The notes beneath the pieces are model-generated. The model was not told the origin of the DNA, ran no database searches, and saw nothing but the letters and a program-made list of their open reading frames with translations. A stretch of DNA of 64,000 nt from Septoria linicola (Eukaryota > Ascomycota > Dothideomycetes > Mycosphaerellales > Mycosphaerellaceae), in NCBI GenBank assembly GCA_024114885.1, contig CP099418.1:3720001-3784000 (forward strand), written 5' to 3'. Both the position numbers and the translations under genes were made by a program. Shown in pieces: positions 13,030-25,833 of this stretch (position 1 is the first letter of the stretch; each line of letters begins with the position of its first letter).

Positions 13030-14997
13030 ATACTAACTTTTAATATAGACCTAAGGTCTCTCTTAACTTTCTTCCTTAGTAGTTTTACTAATCTAAAGAA
13101 GGATAGTTAGTTAGTTATATAAGATAAGGTATAGGAATCTAAGAGCTATTCTTAAGGTAATAACTTGCCTTTAGCCTTAATTATAGAATAGGCTAACTTA
13201 TCTTAGTTATTATCTTCTAATAGGGAATTATTATTACTTCTAGAACTAGAGTAAGTTCTAGAATTAGAACTAGAACTAGACTTCTAAGCTAAAAATCCTT
13301 TCTTTAGAAGCTTTCTAGACTTTTCTATCCTCTAAAACTACTTACCTATTCTCTAGATAACCTTCTTTAGCTTATTATATAATAATAACTTATAGATAGC
13401 TTTCTTAATATATCTAGTATTTCTTAGTAAAAGGGATCTTTTAACCCTCTCTCTAAGGAATAATCTCTAAGGGTCTTTCTAGTTCTTAGTACTATTTCTC
13501 TACTAAGATAGTTTCTTAGTAGTAGAGAGGTTAGAATAATCTTTTAACTAGTACTTTCTTTTCTTATAGAGCTAGTATATTAGTAGAGACTTTCCTTAGT
13601 AAGGCTACCTAGAATAGAATATAGCTAAACCTATATCTATCTTATCTAGATTATCTCTTACCTCTTAGGACTTAAGTAGAAGGAGAATAGTATCTATATC
13701 TAAGAATAGTTAGATTATAATAGTATCCTTAGCTACTTAGTATAATATAGGTAGGGATTATAGAAGATGTTTTAGCCTTTTCTCTTAGCTCTAGTAGTAA
13801 GCTTCCTAAGGATTAATCTTAGTAATCCTCTTACCTAGGCCTCTAAGGTATCTCTATACTTCCCTAATTGTCTTATTAGGTAATATCCTAAATATAATAA
13901 ACTACTTAATTAGACCTATAGTATAGGACTTTAGGACTCTATTATATTTATTCTAGAGAATTACCTATATCTTAGCTACTAGTATAGTAATATACTATAT
14001 CTTTAGCTCTATCTTATTATCTTTACTAATACTATATCTAATACTAAACCTATATACTATATTATCCTTTAAGAAGTATTAATTCTAAGTAATATATATC
14101 TAGAGACTAGTATCCTACTAAACTATATATAGGTTCCCTCTAATAATTAGTTAGCTAATTACCTAGAACTAGTCCTTCCTTTCTAGCTTATCTATCTATA
14201 GCTTAAACTATCTCTTCTAGTTAGTTCTATCTAGGATTAGAATCCTTTAGCTCTTCTTATCCTCTTAGTCTATTATAGAAATAGGTAAATAGAATAAATA
14301 ATTAGTAGAATACTTTAGACTAGCTAAGGATTCTAAAGAAGAGTAATTTCTTATAGTAGAGAGACTAGCTCTAAAGAATAGAGATTCCTCGTATTTAGAA
14401 AATTACTAAGACTTAGATCTTTCTCTCTTAGTAGAGTTTCTACTACTAGGTAGTAGGAAGGCTAGGTAGCCTCTTCTAACTCTAGTAATACTAGGTGTAA
14501 TAGTAGAGAACTAGGTAGGTATTAATAAAGTAGAAACATACTACTATCTTATAGAGATCTTTACTAACTTATATACTACTAGGTATAAACTAGCTTCGTT
14601 AGTAATATAGTTAGAGAAACTTCTAGGCCCTAAATGTTTTCTATAAACTATAAGAGATATAAGTAACCTATACTAATATAGGTTACTCCTATTTAGTATA
14701 TAAACCTAGGCTTATAACCTATTAAAAGTAGAGAGCGTATTATATACTATATAATGTTAAGGAGAGTATAGCGTAGTAAAGAAGAATAGGGGATTAATCT
14801 TAAACTAACTTATATATATAGTATAGTAGTAATATACTAGGAACTAAATATAAAGTTAATTAAGTTAGTTATCTAAGAAGAGAAGAAAGAGAAGTAAGAT
14901 ATACCTCTTACTAAGCCTTAGGTAGATACCTTAGGTATCTAGAACTATACTTAAATATCTATATCTAGACTAACTATCTAGGATATATTCTTAATAT
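13030..14997. other. CpG-poor RIP-degraded DNA, unidentified repeat
   Basis: This segment lacks CA and TG like its surroundings but is also nearly free of CG, unlike the flanking retroelements. Simple ctagaact-type iterations occur near 13,240-13,290. Some minus-strand stretches read as lysine-rich peptide between stops, but I could not identify a family; a reverse-oriented different transposon is possible. Its right end is cut by the truncated chromovirus copy at about 14,998-15,001. Confidence 0.5.
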
Positions 14998-16254
14998 TAT
15001 AGGCTATTTTAGTAAGGATAAGACTATCTCGCTAGTATAAAGGAAGTACTAGTAGCTAGAGATAACTAAGGATATTATATAATATATAGAATCTTATAGG
15101 AGTTACTAGAAGGTAAAAGCGCGTCGCTATTAACTATATAGCGAGCTAACTACGCTATCTATACTAGACTATCCGTTCTAAGAGTTAACTTAGGATTTTA
15201 TTATAGACCTTCTATTAAGTAAGTAAGGAGTATATATATATAATACGATTCTAGTTATTATCGACTAATATATAAAGATAGTTATCTTTATACTAACTAC
15301 GAAGTAGTATACTAGTAGTAACCTTATAAGAGTCTTAATATTAGAAGTAATTAGGTATTATAGTATACTTATAGATATTATTAGTAATAGAGGGTCTATA
15401 TTTACGAGTTAGTTCTAGTCTAACTTCTACTATAAAGCGTATATAAAGCGTAAGCTAAGTATAGCGTTCTATCTATAAACGGATAGGTAAACTAAAAGAG
15501 CGAATTAGACGCTTAAGACTTACCTACGTATCTACTACGTAGAGTAGTAAGATAACTAGGTAGACCTATTAGTATAAGCCGAGTTTATATAATAATAGTA
15601 CGTATACGATATTAAAAATATTACTATTTATAGTACTATATAGTTTTAATCTAGAGCTAGTAACGAGTAGGCGAGAAGCTTAAAGCGCGCTTCCTAAAAG
15701 AGAGATACTAGCTACTAAGGAAGCTATAGAAAGATTAAAGAAGAACTATAAGACGCTAAGTAAACGCTAGCGAGAAGTAAGTAAGGCGTAGGCTAGGTAC
15801 TTTAATAATAGGTATTAGGCTAAGGAATATAAGGTCGGCGATATAGTCTTACTATCGATAAAGAACCTATAATTAAAGGTTCTTTTAAAGAAGTTAGTAG
15901 ATAAGTTTACTAGGCCTTTTAAGATAATTAACGTAGTAGAGAAGTAGGTATACTACTTAGCCCTACTACTAGATACTCTTATCTATAACGTATTTTATAT
16001 ATCGCTTCTAGAACCTTAGAAAGGTAGCGAGATATAGGTAGAAAGTATACTACTCGTAGACTACTAGAGTAAATAGGAAGTTAAGAAGATCCTTAGAACT
16101 CGAGTAAAGAAGAGCGTACGCTAGTACTTAATCCGCTAGTAGAGCTAGCCTAAAGAGTATAACTAGTAGGAACCTAAAGAATATATTAGTAGCTATATAG
16201 TACTAGACGTATTTAAAGCGTAGCGTATAAGTAGGCGTATAGTAAGATAGAAGC

Positions 16255-16318
16255 GCTAAGGCGCTAATACGCTAAGGTACTAATACGCTAAGATACTAAT
16301 ACGCTAAGGTACTAATAT
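16255..16318 (+). repeat. Four tandem 16-bp units downstream of chromodomain (copy B)
   Basis: Four consecutive 16-bp units of the form gctaaggtactaatac, differing at one or two positions, follow the chromodomain. The same array is present in the full-length copy at 24,137-24,200, so it predates duplication of the element. Confidence 0.8.
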
Positions 16319-16549
16319 AGCGATACTAAGTACTAAGCGCTAAATCTATATATAGAAGTAAACTTTAAATTCGAGAGAGTAAGAAAATTACTAAGGTATT
16401 TAGGATATATAGAAGCGTAAACTATATTATTTATATACGCCTACTAAGTAGGTCGTATAGTACTTATAGGTAAGAAGTAAGAATCTAACTATAGCCTATA
16501 TAGGCGCGAGTAGAGTATAAGAGGCGTAGATAGTTAGCGAGCGAAACGC

Positions 16550-17600
16550 TTATTTATTATCTATAAAGAGCGCGTCGTCGCTAGCGTTTCTACTACTATC
16601 GACGCTCTCTACGTCCTTATCCTCGTCTACCTCGTCTACTTTCTTATTAGATACTACGTTCTCTAATAGCTTACCTTCCTCCTAGTTACTACTCTCGAGA
16701 TAGGCCGCCTCTATAGTAGCGTCTAGAGCGTCGCTAGAGGCGCCTACTATATAGTTAGTCTATAAAGAGTATTAGTATCGTATAAGGATCGTATAGGAAA
16801 AGTAGGTATACCTCGTACTATAGCTTAAATATAGCTACTATAAAGTTAGACTAGTTAGTTACTAGTACTAGGTCTCTACTAGACTAGCGATAGATATCGT
16901 ACTAGTCGTCTATAAAATAAGCGCGCTTATCTTACGTAGCGTATCCTAGCTACCGATAGCTTTACTCTTATTACTAGTAAAAACCCTCTTAGAAGTTTTA
17001 ATAGTAGTATAGAAGTTTTTTAGGTAGCGCTTTATCTACTTTTTACGTACGCTCTCTAAGAGGGTCTCTAGCTACCTATAGTAGTATAGTACGTAGCGCG
17101 CCTACTACTTAAGATTTCTATTAGTAATACGCTTATAATAGTAGTATTAGCGCTTATAGTACTAATACTTAATCTTCTAGCTAGGCTTTATTACTCTATT
17201 ATACGTAAGCTCGTCGTCTATATATAGTCTATTAGTAGATAAAGCATAGTTAAGGAGTATTCGAAAAGCTATACTATTATAAGTATACTTAATATAATAG
17301 AAGTAGATATCGATATCTCTATAGCCTCTAATATCGTTAATAGTATAAAATAGGCGGTTCGGGACTACGACTCTAGTACGTTTTAGTAGTATTATACTTA
17401 CGTTAGTAGTATAGTAATCGTATAGAGATACTAGCTTACTAAGGATATAGAGAATATTATATATATAGAGAGAAAGTCTAAGAGAGAGTTAGAAGAGTTT
17501 TTAAGAATACGCTCGAGCTATAAATCGTAGTTACTATAGTAAGGAATATATTACTATATAAATATAATATACGTAGTAACTCTTTACTTTATAGTACGAA
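16550..17600 (-). pseudogene. Antisense accessory frame in chromovirus copy B
   Basis: On the minus strand a single frame runs from roughly 17,600 down to a TAA at 16,550-16,552. It contains a stretch of about 100 codons without any stop (about 17,185-17,500) and an acidic C-terminus rich in Asp/Glu/Ser. All stops are TAG/TAA, as expected from RIP. The frame lies between the chromodomain and the 3' LTR, opposite to pol. The start is not resolvable, and no family is recognised. It could be a remnant antisense gene of the element or chance openness. Confidence 0.4.
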
Positions 17601-17749
17601 TTTACGTAATACGCTAAAAGTTCGTAAGTATAACGTAATAGGCGCGGAATATATAAAGTATATTATAAAGACTAAATAGGAAGCCTAGAATATAACCTAT
17701 AAAGTAAGAGTTATTACTAAGAGTAGCTCTTTTAGAGAGAGGAGATAGT

Positions 17750-17921
17750 TATAAGAGCTAGGTAAGGTCTAAGGCTAAGACCTGCCTTAAGCTCGTAGGC
17801 TTAACGTATAATATAATTATAGTACGCGTATATATCTAAAAGAAGGTAAGAATTAGTCTTACGATATCCTAATAGTCTTATTAGGAAGGCGCTCTATATA
17901 TTACTATATATTCCTTTTATA
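17750..17921 (+). repeat. 3' LTR of truncated chromovirus copy B (172 bp)
   Basis: The same 172-bp sequence begins tataagagctaggtaa and ends cctttta plus ta, and is present three times in the window: here, 19,083-19,254 and 25,621-25,792. The ends TA...TA fit canonical TG...CA LTR termini altered by RIP. Confidence 0.9.
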
Positions 17922-19077
17922 GCGATCTATAATATAGAGAATAAGTAGATCGTACGTAAGAGTAGAGAGCTATTACTACTACTAGAATTTAACTAGTATT
18001 TTAAGTATAGAATAAGTAAGATAAACTAGCGTATTAAGGCGTAGTAGAACTAATAAGCGCCTATCTTATTACTATAGAGATCCTACTTCTATAAGATATA
18101 TAGAGCGTTACTCTATTAAGAAGATTCGCTCGTAGATAGGATTACCTTCTTAGCGATCTATATACTAATAATATATATTATAGTTATAGAGTTTATATAT
18201 ATATAGAACAATTATAGTATATATAATTAACGTAAGAAATAACTATATTCTATTCTAGGTATTCTATATATATTACGCTATTATTTTATACTAAGTAGCT
18301 ATACTTACTAATCTATACTACTACCTAATAGGGTACTAGATAATATAGAGTAGAATCTTATAAGATTCGGTTCGTACTTAATAGTACTCGCTACTATAAC
18401 TCGCTAACTAAATAGTAGATCTTAAAGCCTATCTACCTAAAGAGACTCTTTAATAGTATACGTCTACTCTATATAAATATAACGTCCTTTTACCTATTAA
18501 TAGTAGTACGTATAACGACGATAGTAAGCGTCTTTATAAGTTTACTTATAAACGCTTACGCTCTCTTATCTATAAATATATTATATCTAAATAATAGCTA
18601 ATACTATACGAGCTTAAAAAGCTACTAGTAGTACGCTAATAGATCCTTTTACGATAGATATAAGATATATTTAACGCGTCTAATAGCTAGCTAATTACTA
18701 ACGATAATACTAGAGTAATAGAGTTTATAACCGATCTACCTCTAGTAAATAGTATAGATTAGCGTAGTAAATTTAGTTATATACTCTACTCTACGAGTTA
18801 GCGTACGAGGCTTAGCGAGTATATACTTTCGATATTATATCGTTCTTCTTTACTTTTCTCTTTTCTATAACGTTATCCTATATATACTATATCTTTTACT
18901 ATAATTATAGACTATAGCTAATATTAAGATACTACTCTAGGATCTATACTATCTATAGACAAGTAAATAATATAGTACTAGTATATTTAAAGGCTATACT
19001 TTCTATAGTACCTACTATATAAAGAACCTTAATCTATTAACTAAATAGTTTATCTATAAGACTATAGCTATACTAAT
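17922..19077. other. RIP-degraded DNA between the two chromovirus copies, unassigned
   Basis: The dinucleotide pattern is the same as the surrounding block, CpG-containing. Some + strand stretches (about 18.3-18.9 kb) read as hydrophobic Leu/Ile/Tyr-rich peptide between RIP stops, but I could not assign a transposon family. It is the pre-insertion target of the full-length element on its right end. Confidence 0.5.
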
Positions 19078-19082
19078 AGTAT
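19078..19082. repeat. Target-site duplication agtat, left
   Basis: The five bases agtat directly precede the 5' LTR and recur directly after the 3' LTR at 25,793-25,797. Five-base duplications are usual for Ty3/Gypsy integrases. Confidence 0.85.
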
Positions 19083-19254
19083 TATAAGAGCTAGGTAAAG
19101 TCTAAGGCTAAGACCTACCTTAGGCTTATAGGCTTAGCGTATAGTATAATTATAGTACGCGTATATATTCGAAAGAAGATAAGAATTAGTCTTATAATAT
19201 TCTAATAGTCTTATTAGGAAAGCGCTCTATATATTACTATATATCTCTTTTATA
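19083..19254 (+). repeat. 5' LTR of chromovirus C (172 bp)
   Basis: It matches the LTRs at 17,750-17,921 and 25,621-25,792 along its full length with scattered transitions. It starts tataagag and ends cttttata, consistent with RIP-altered TG...CA termini. Confidence 0.92.
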
Positions 19255-22200
19255 ATTCTAATTCTTCTTCTTCTAAAGATAGTAATCTATAGAGGCCTAT
19301 AGCTCTCTAACGTAATATAAATATAGCGCCGCTAGAGCTCGTAATAGGTAAAATAGACGATTAAAGTAATCTTATAGATACTAATAAGGTTTAGGAGTAG
19401 AAGTCTACTAGTATAATCGAAGATAGTATATAGATAGAGCGTATATAGCTCGAAGCTAAGAATTAGAAACTACGTCGTCGCTTAGAGATACGCGCTCTAC
19501 GATAAGAGAATAACTAGCTCCTTATAGAGTTAGAATCTCTATTCTTAAGTACTTCTAGTACTTTTAATATTAGCGATTTTAAAAATAACGCTACTACTAG
19601 TATTATAGATAGTATACTTTACGATAGCGCGTTATATACGTAATATAAAGGTTCTAAAGTTAGAGAACCTTATACTTTCTAAAACGAGATAGTCTAAGAG
19701 GCGAGAGAGTTTATTCGTAGCCTTGAAGTAATCTTCCTTAATAGTCTATAAGAGTTTATTATAGAGGATTCGAAGGTCTTATATAGTATTATATAGCTCG
19801 TAGGCGAGGTATAAGAGACCTAGTATAACGAACACTCTAAGATAATACCTCTAGACTATACTTAGACTAAGTTTAAGCGCTTTATCTACGACGTTATTAG
19901 AGATTAGGCGAATCGTATAATCCTTATAATAGTCGAGTATAAGAAGGCCTAATAGGGTAAGAGCTAAGAGATACGCTAGTTCGCTATAGAGCTAGGCTAC
20001 TTAGAGTCTTAACTAGGCGACTATAGTAAAGCGTAGCTAGTACGCTAGCTTCTTATAAAGCTAAAGCTAGTATTTCGATAAGAGATTATTAAGAATTATA
20101 CCGTACCTAGTAAGCGCGTTAATTTAGTTACATTAGTAAGGCGCCTAGAGTAAGCTAATAAGGTAATTCCTATATAGTATAACTAGTATAGAAGCTAGAG
20201 TAATAGAGACCGCGAGCGCGATACGTACTCGAAGCGTAAGCGTATAGGAAGTAATACTCTTACGTATAGGTACGATAATAGTCTAGAAGAGAATAGTATA
20301 TATCGCTCTAGCGACAAAGGTTCTACTCGCTCTATTATAGGCTATAAGTATTTAGAATACTATAGCTATAAGTAGAAGGGATATATTAGTACTAATTCTA
20401 TCTACTTTAACTAAAGCGCTCGAGACGATAATAAGAAGCCGTTAGTATATAAGGTTACTATAGAAACGCTAAAAAAAGAGAAGGTATTAGAGAAGGACTA
20501 CGATCTCTAGATACTAAACTTAGTAGCGATATATACCTTCTTATATAAGTTATAAATACGACTTACCTAGAAGGCGTAGTCGAGGCGTAGGATAGGCTTA
20601 AGCTAGCCTAATTCCTTCTTAACGATACTACTAATATTAACGTAGTATTAAGATCCTTTATCTTATAATATAGTATTATAGCTCGAACTAATACTACTTT
20701 ACCTCTAGCTACTTTATTTACTAGAGAATTAAGGTATTACTATAGCGTATACTATATATATATATAGCTTATAGACTCTATAGGAGTAGAGCGTATAGTA
20801 GGTATAATCTTTTATATCTATAATATACTAACCTCTAATATAATCTTAGGTTAGCTATAGAGGCGTACTTATTATATATAAGTCGATAGTAGCTTAGATA
20901 AGTAGACCTATAGCGATACTTTTAAAAACGTTAAGGTTAGAGAAGCCTATAAGTTTTTTAAAGACTTAAAGTATATACTAACTATATATATAGTAGTAAT
21001 AAGTAAGATAGGTAAAGGCGAAGAGCTTAACCCTCTTCTTTCTAAGTTCTAATAGTTCTCTAATATTCTAAACCTAATAGAGAAGATAAGAAGTAAGCTA
21101 GTAGATAGCGTAGAGTATACGATTAAGCTACGTCTAGGTACTATTCTACCCTTTAGGCTACTATACTACTAGTCGAGTAAGAAGCTAGAGGAATTAAAAA
21201 AGTACCTTACTATAGGCCTTAAGTACGATTAGATTAAGTATAGCGTTAGCGAGGTAGGTACGCCTATCCTATTCGTACTAAAGAAAGATAGTAAGCTAAG
21301 GCTATATATCGACTACTAAGGGTTAAATAAAATTACTATTAAGAATAGGTATCTACTCTTCTTAATTAGTAAGATACTAGATAGGTTTATAGGAGCTATA
21401 TAGTTTACGACTCTAGACCTTATAGATATATACTATCGGATTCGTATTAAGCCTAGCGACTACTAGAAGACTACGTTCCGTACGCGCTATAGCTACTTCT
21501 AGTATAAGGTAATACTATTTAGCCTAACTAACGCTCTAGCTACGTTCTAGGCGTATATTAACTATACTCTAGTAGGTTTAGTCGATACGTACTATATAGT
21601 ATATCTTAATAATATTCTTATCTATAGTAAGAGCCGCGTAGACTACGTACGCGACGTATACGACGTACTTACGCGTTTCTAGAAGTTTAGACTCTATATT
21701 TAAAAAGCGAAGTATAAATTCTAGTAGAAGAAAGTCGATTTCCTAGGCTTTATAGTAACTACTAGAGAGGTTACGATAGATCTACGTAGGATAGACGTAA
21801 TTATAGCGTAGCTAACGCTTATAACGCTCGTAGAAGTTTAATCCTTTCTTAGATTTACTAATTTCTACTAGCGTTTTATTTTTAAATACTCTAGAGTAGT
21901 ATCTCTACTTATAGCGTTATCTAAGAGCGCTATAGTAGATAAGAAGCCGGGCCTACTTAAGTAGACTATATAAGAGAAGTAGGTATTTACTAAATTAAAA
22001 AAGCGTTTTTCTATAATACTACTACTAAGGTACTTTAACTCTACGCTTAGGCTATAGGTCGAGAGCGACGTCTCTAATTATATAATTACTATAATCCTTA
22101 GCTAACTCTTTAGGTCTAAATAGTACTCTATCGTATTTATATCTAGAAAGATAATTACTATAGAGTATAATTATAAAGTATATAATAAGAAGCTTCTTAT

Positions 22201-24136
22201 AGTAGTTAAGGGCCTAAGGCTTTTAAAATATAGAGGCCGTATCTCGAAGGCGCTTTATATACGATCGACGTACTAGTCGACTATACTAACCTTTATAGGT
22301 TTATAGGCGTAAAGAAGTTAACTAGTAGATAAGCCTATTAGGCTATATTCCTAGCCCTATTCGACTTCGTTATAATATACTAGGTAGGTAAGCGAAACTT
22401 AGCTAATACGCTATCGAGGCGTAGCGATTACGCTAAGAAGGTAGTAGAGGTAACTAACCTACTACCTACTCTATAGACTAAGTTATAGCTATAAGATAAT
22501 TAGAATATAAGAGACGTAGACGGACTACTCGTAGCTCGTATCTATACGACTTATAAGAAATAGTATTCTTCGATAGAGAGAAGTATTAACTCTAACCTAT
22601 AGTAGTAGTTCTTAACGCCTATACGAGTAGTAGGTATAATTACTAAGAGCGAAGAGCTATATATAAATATCTTAGACTTAATTCTTAGATATACTTACGC
22701 GCTAGTATAGGCTAAGCTAAGTATAGGCGTAGTATACTCGTAAGCGATAAGTAATAGTAGCTAGTTCGAGTAATATACTATAAGAGAGAGAAACCTCTAG
22801 GTAGACGATTTACTATATATACTTAAGAACTACGCTTTATAGACGTAGGTAATTCGTATATATTACGATAATACTCTTATAGGCTATTTTAGTAAAGATA
22901 AGACTATCTCGCTAGTACGAAGGAAGTACTAGTAGCTAGAGATAACTAAGGATATCGTATAATACGTAGAATCCTATAGGAGTTACTAGAAGGCGAAAGC
23001 GCGTCGCTATCGACTATATAGCGAGCTAACTACGCTATCTATACTAGACTATCTATTCTAAGAATTAACTTAGGATTTTATTATAGACCTTCTACTAAGT
23101 AAGCGAGGAGTATATATATATAATACGATTCTAGTTACTATCGACTAATATATAAAGATAGTTATCTTTATACTAACTACGAAGTAGTATACTAGTAGTA
23201 ACTTTATAGAAGTCTTAATATTAGAAGTAATTAGGTATTATAGTATACCTATAGGTATTATTAGCGATAGAGGGTCTATATTTACGAGTTAGTTCTAGTC
23301 TAACTTCTACTATAAGGCGTATATAAAGTATAAGCTAAGTATAGCGTTCTATCTATAAATAGATAAGTAAACTAAAAGAGCGAATTAGACGCTTAAGACT
23401 TACCTACGTATCTACTATATAGAGTAGTAAGATAACTAGGTAGACCTATTAGTATAAGCCGAGTTCTTATATAATAATAGTATATATACGATATTAAAAA
23501 TATTACTATTTATAGTACTATATAGTTTTAATCTAGAGCTAGTAACGAGTAGGTAAGAAGCTCGAGACGCGCTTCTTAAAAGAGAGGTACTAGCTACTAA
23601 GGAAGCTATAGAAAGATTAAAGAAGAACTATAAGATACTAAGTAAACGCTAGCGAGAAGTAAGTAAGGCGTAGGCTAGATACTTTAATAATAGGTATTAG
23701 GCTAAGGAATATAAGATCGGTAATATAGTCTTACTATCGATAAAGAACCTATAATTAAAGGTTCCTTTAAAGAAGTTAGTAGATAAGTTTACTAGGCCTT
23801 TTAAGGTAATTAATATAGTAGGGAAGTAGGCGTACTACTTAGCCCTACTACTAGACGCTCTTATCTATAATATATTTTATATATCGTTTCTAGAACCTTA
23901 GAAGAGTAGCGAGACGTAGGTAGAGAGTATACTACTCGTAGACTACTAAGGTAAATAGGAAGTTAAGAAGATCCTTAGAACTCGAGTAAGGAAGAGCGTA
24001 CGCTAGTACTTAATCCGCTAGTAGAGCTAGCCTAAAGAGTACGACTAGTAGAAACCTAAAGAATATATTAGCGACTATATAGTACTAGACGTATTCGAAG
24101 CGTAGCGTATAAGTAGGCGTATAGTAAGATAGAAGC

Positions 24137-24200
24137 GCTAAGGCGCTAATATACTAAGGTACTAATACGCTAAGATACTAATACGCTAAGGTACTAATAT
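24137..24200 (+). repeat. Four tandem 16-bp units downstream of chromodomain (copy C)
   Basis: It is the counterpart of the array at 16,255-16,318, with the same number of units and the same phase, lying between the chromodomain frame and the antisense frame. Confidence 0.8.
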
Positions 24201-24431
24201 AGCGATACTAAGTACTAAGCGCTAAACCTATATATAGGAGTAAACTTTAAATTCGAGAGAGTAAGAAAATTACTAAGGTATTTAGGATATATAGAAGCGT
24301 AAACTATATTATTTATATATACCTACTAAGTAGGTCGTATAGTACTTATAGGTAAGAAGTAAGAATCTAACTATAGCCTATATAGGCGCGAGTAGAGTAT
24401 AAGAGGCGTAGATAGTTAGCGAGCGAAACGC

Positions 24432-25470
24432 TTATTTATCGTCTATAGAGAGCGCGTCGTCGCTAGCGTTTCTACTACTATCGACGCTCTCTACGTCCTT
24501 ATCCTTATCTATCTCGTCTACCTCCTTATTAGACACTACGTCCTCTAATAGCTTACTCGCTTTCTAGTTACTATTTTTAAAATAGACTACTTCTATAGTA
24601 GCGTCTAGGGCGTCGCTAGAGACGCCTACTATATAGTTAGTCTATAAAGAGTATTAGTATCGTATAAGGATTATATAGGAAAAGTAGGTATACTTTATAC
24701 TATAGCTTAAATATAGCTACTATAAAGTTAGACTAGCGCTAGGTCTCTACTAGACTAGCGATAGATATCGTACTAGTTACCTATAAGGCGAGCGCGCTTA
24801 TCTTACGTAGCGTATCCTAGCTACTAATAGCTTTACCCTTATTACTAGTAAAAACCCTCTTAGAGGTTTTAATAGTAGTATAGAGGCTCTTTAGGTAGCG
24901 CTTTACCTACTCTTTATATACGCTCTCTAGAAGGGTCTCTAGCTACTTATAGTAGTATAGTACGTAGCGCGCTTACTATTTAAGGTTTCTATTAGTAATA
25001 CGCTTATAATAGTAGTATTAGCGCTTATAGCGCTAATACTTAACCTTCTAGCTAGGCTTTATTACTCTATTATACGTAGGCTTGTCGTCTATACGTAGTC
25101 TGTTAGTAAGTAAAGTATAGTTAAAAAGTATTCGAAAAACTATACTATTATAAGTATATTTAATATAGTAGAGGTAGATATCGATATCTCTATAGCCTCT
25201 AATATCGTCGATAGTATAAGATAGGCGGTTTAGGACTACGACTCTAGTACGTTTTAGTAGTATTATACTTACGTTAGTAGTATAGTAATCGTATAGAGAT
25301 ACTAGCTTATTAAGAATATAGAAAATATTATATATATAGAGAGAAAGTCTAAGAGAGAGTTAGAAGAGTTTTTAAGAATACGCTCGAGCTACGAATCGTA
25401 GTCGCTATAGTAAGGAATATATTACTACGTAAACGTAATATACGTAGTAACTCTTTACTTCGTAGCGCGA
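24432..25470 (-). pseudogene. Antisense accessory frame in chromovirus copy C
   Basis: This is the counterpart of the minus-strand frame at 16,550-17,600. The stop codon TAA lies at 24,432-24,434, and the acidic Asp/Glu/Ser-rich C-terminus is shared. Conservation of position in two copies shows that the segment belongs to the element rather than to a nested insertion. Coding status is inferred only from frame openness. Confidence 0.4.
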
Positions 25471-25620
25471 ATTTACGTAATACGCTAAAGGTTTATAGGT
25501 ATAACGTAATAGATATAGAATATATAAAATATATTATAAAGACTAAATAGGAAGCCTAGAATATAACCTATAAAGTAAGAGTTATCGCTAAGAGTAGCTC
25601 TCTTAGAGAGAGGAGATAGT

Positions 25621-25792
25621 TATAAGAGCTAGGTAAGGTCTAAGGCTAAGACCCGCCTTAGGCTCGTAGGCTTAGCGTATAGTATAATTATAGTACGCGT
25701 ATATATCTAAAAGGAGGTAAGAATTAGTCTTACGATATCTTAATAGTCTTATTAGGAGAGCGCTCTATATATTACTATATACCTCTTTTATA
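25621..25792 (+). repeat. 3' LTR of chromovirus C (172 bp)
   Basis: It pairs with the 5' LTR at 19,083-19,254 and is directly followed by the agtat target duplication. Confidence 0.92.
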
Positions 25793-25833
25793 AGTATCTA
25801 TATATTACTATATACCTCTTTTATAAGTATCTA
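25768..25833 (+). repeat. Perfect 33-bp tandem duplication across LTR end and target site
   Basis: Units 25,768-25,800 and 25,801-25,833 are identical. Each contains the last 25 bp of the LTR, the agtat target duplication and three flanking bases. The event copied an LTR-host junction after insertion. Confidence 0.9.
25793..25797. repeat. Target-site duplication agtat, right
   Basis: It is the right-hand copy of the five-base duplication flanking the chromovirus. Confidence 0.85.

Larger units (their letters stand above)
15001..17921 (+). mobile_element. 5'-truncated chromovirus copy (integrase to 3' LTR), element B
   Basis: This segment aligns end to end, by eye, with 22,881-25,792 of the full-length element, with only scattered substitutions and small indels. 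It begins abruptly inside pol just before the integrase and contains integrase (GIISDRGS-like motif near 15.38 kb), the chromodomain (about 16.08-16.25 kb), the antisense frame and a complete 3' LTR. The 5' half is missing, so it is a truncated or recombined relic. No target duplication could be assigned. Confidence 0.85.
19083..25792 (+). mobile_element. Full-length RIP-inactivated Ty3/Gypsy chromovirus (6,710 bp), element C
   Basis: The element has two 172-bp LTRs and a 5-bp target duplication, so both ends are intact. Inside, in + orientation, are a gag region with a degraded zinc-knuckle-like motif (about 20.34-20.40 kb) and a reverse transcriptase beginning LYIDYxGLNKITIKNRY (about 21.3 kb). 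The catalytic YLDD now reads YLNN at 21,602-21,613. RNase H follows (about 22.05 kb), then integrase with a GIISDRGS motif (about 23.25 kb) and a C-terminal chromodomain (about 23.95-24.13 kb). A further 1.4 kb with an antisense frame precedes the 3' LTR. Stops are all TAG/TAA. The change of GATGAT to AATAAT at the catalytic site is itself a RIP product, so the element is dead. Confidence 0.92.

Noticed and set aside
13240..13290. CRISPR-like or satellite array from ctagaact words
   Set aside because: Units are irregular, very short and lack spacers; CRISPR arrays are not expected in fungi.
15001..17921. Target duplication for the truncated chromovirus copy
   Set aside because: The 5' end is missing, so flanking bases cannot be paired.
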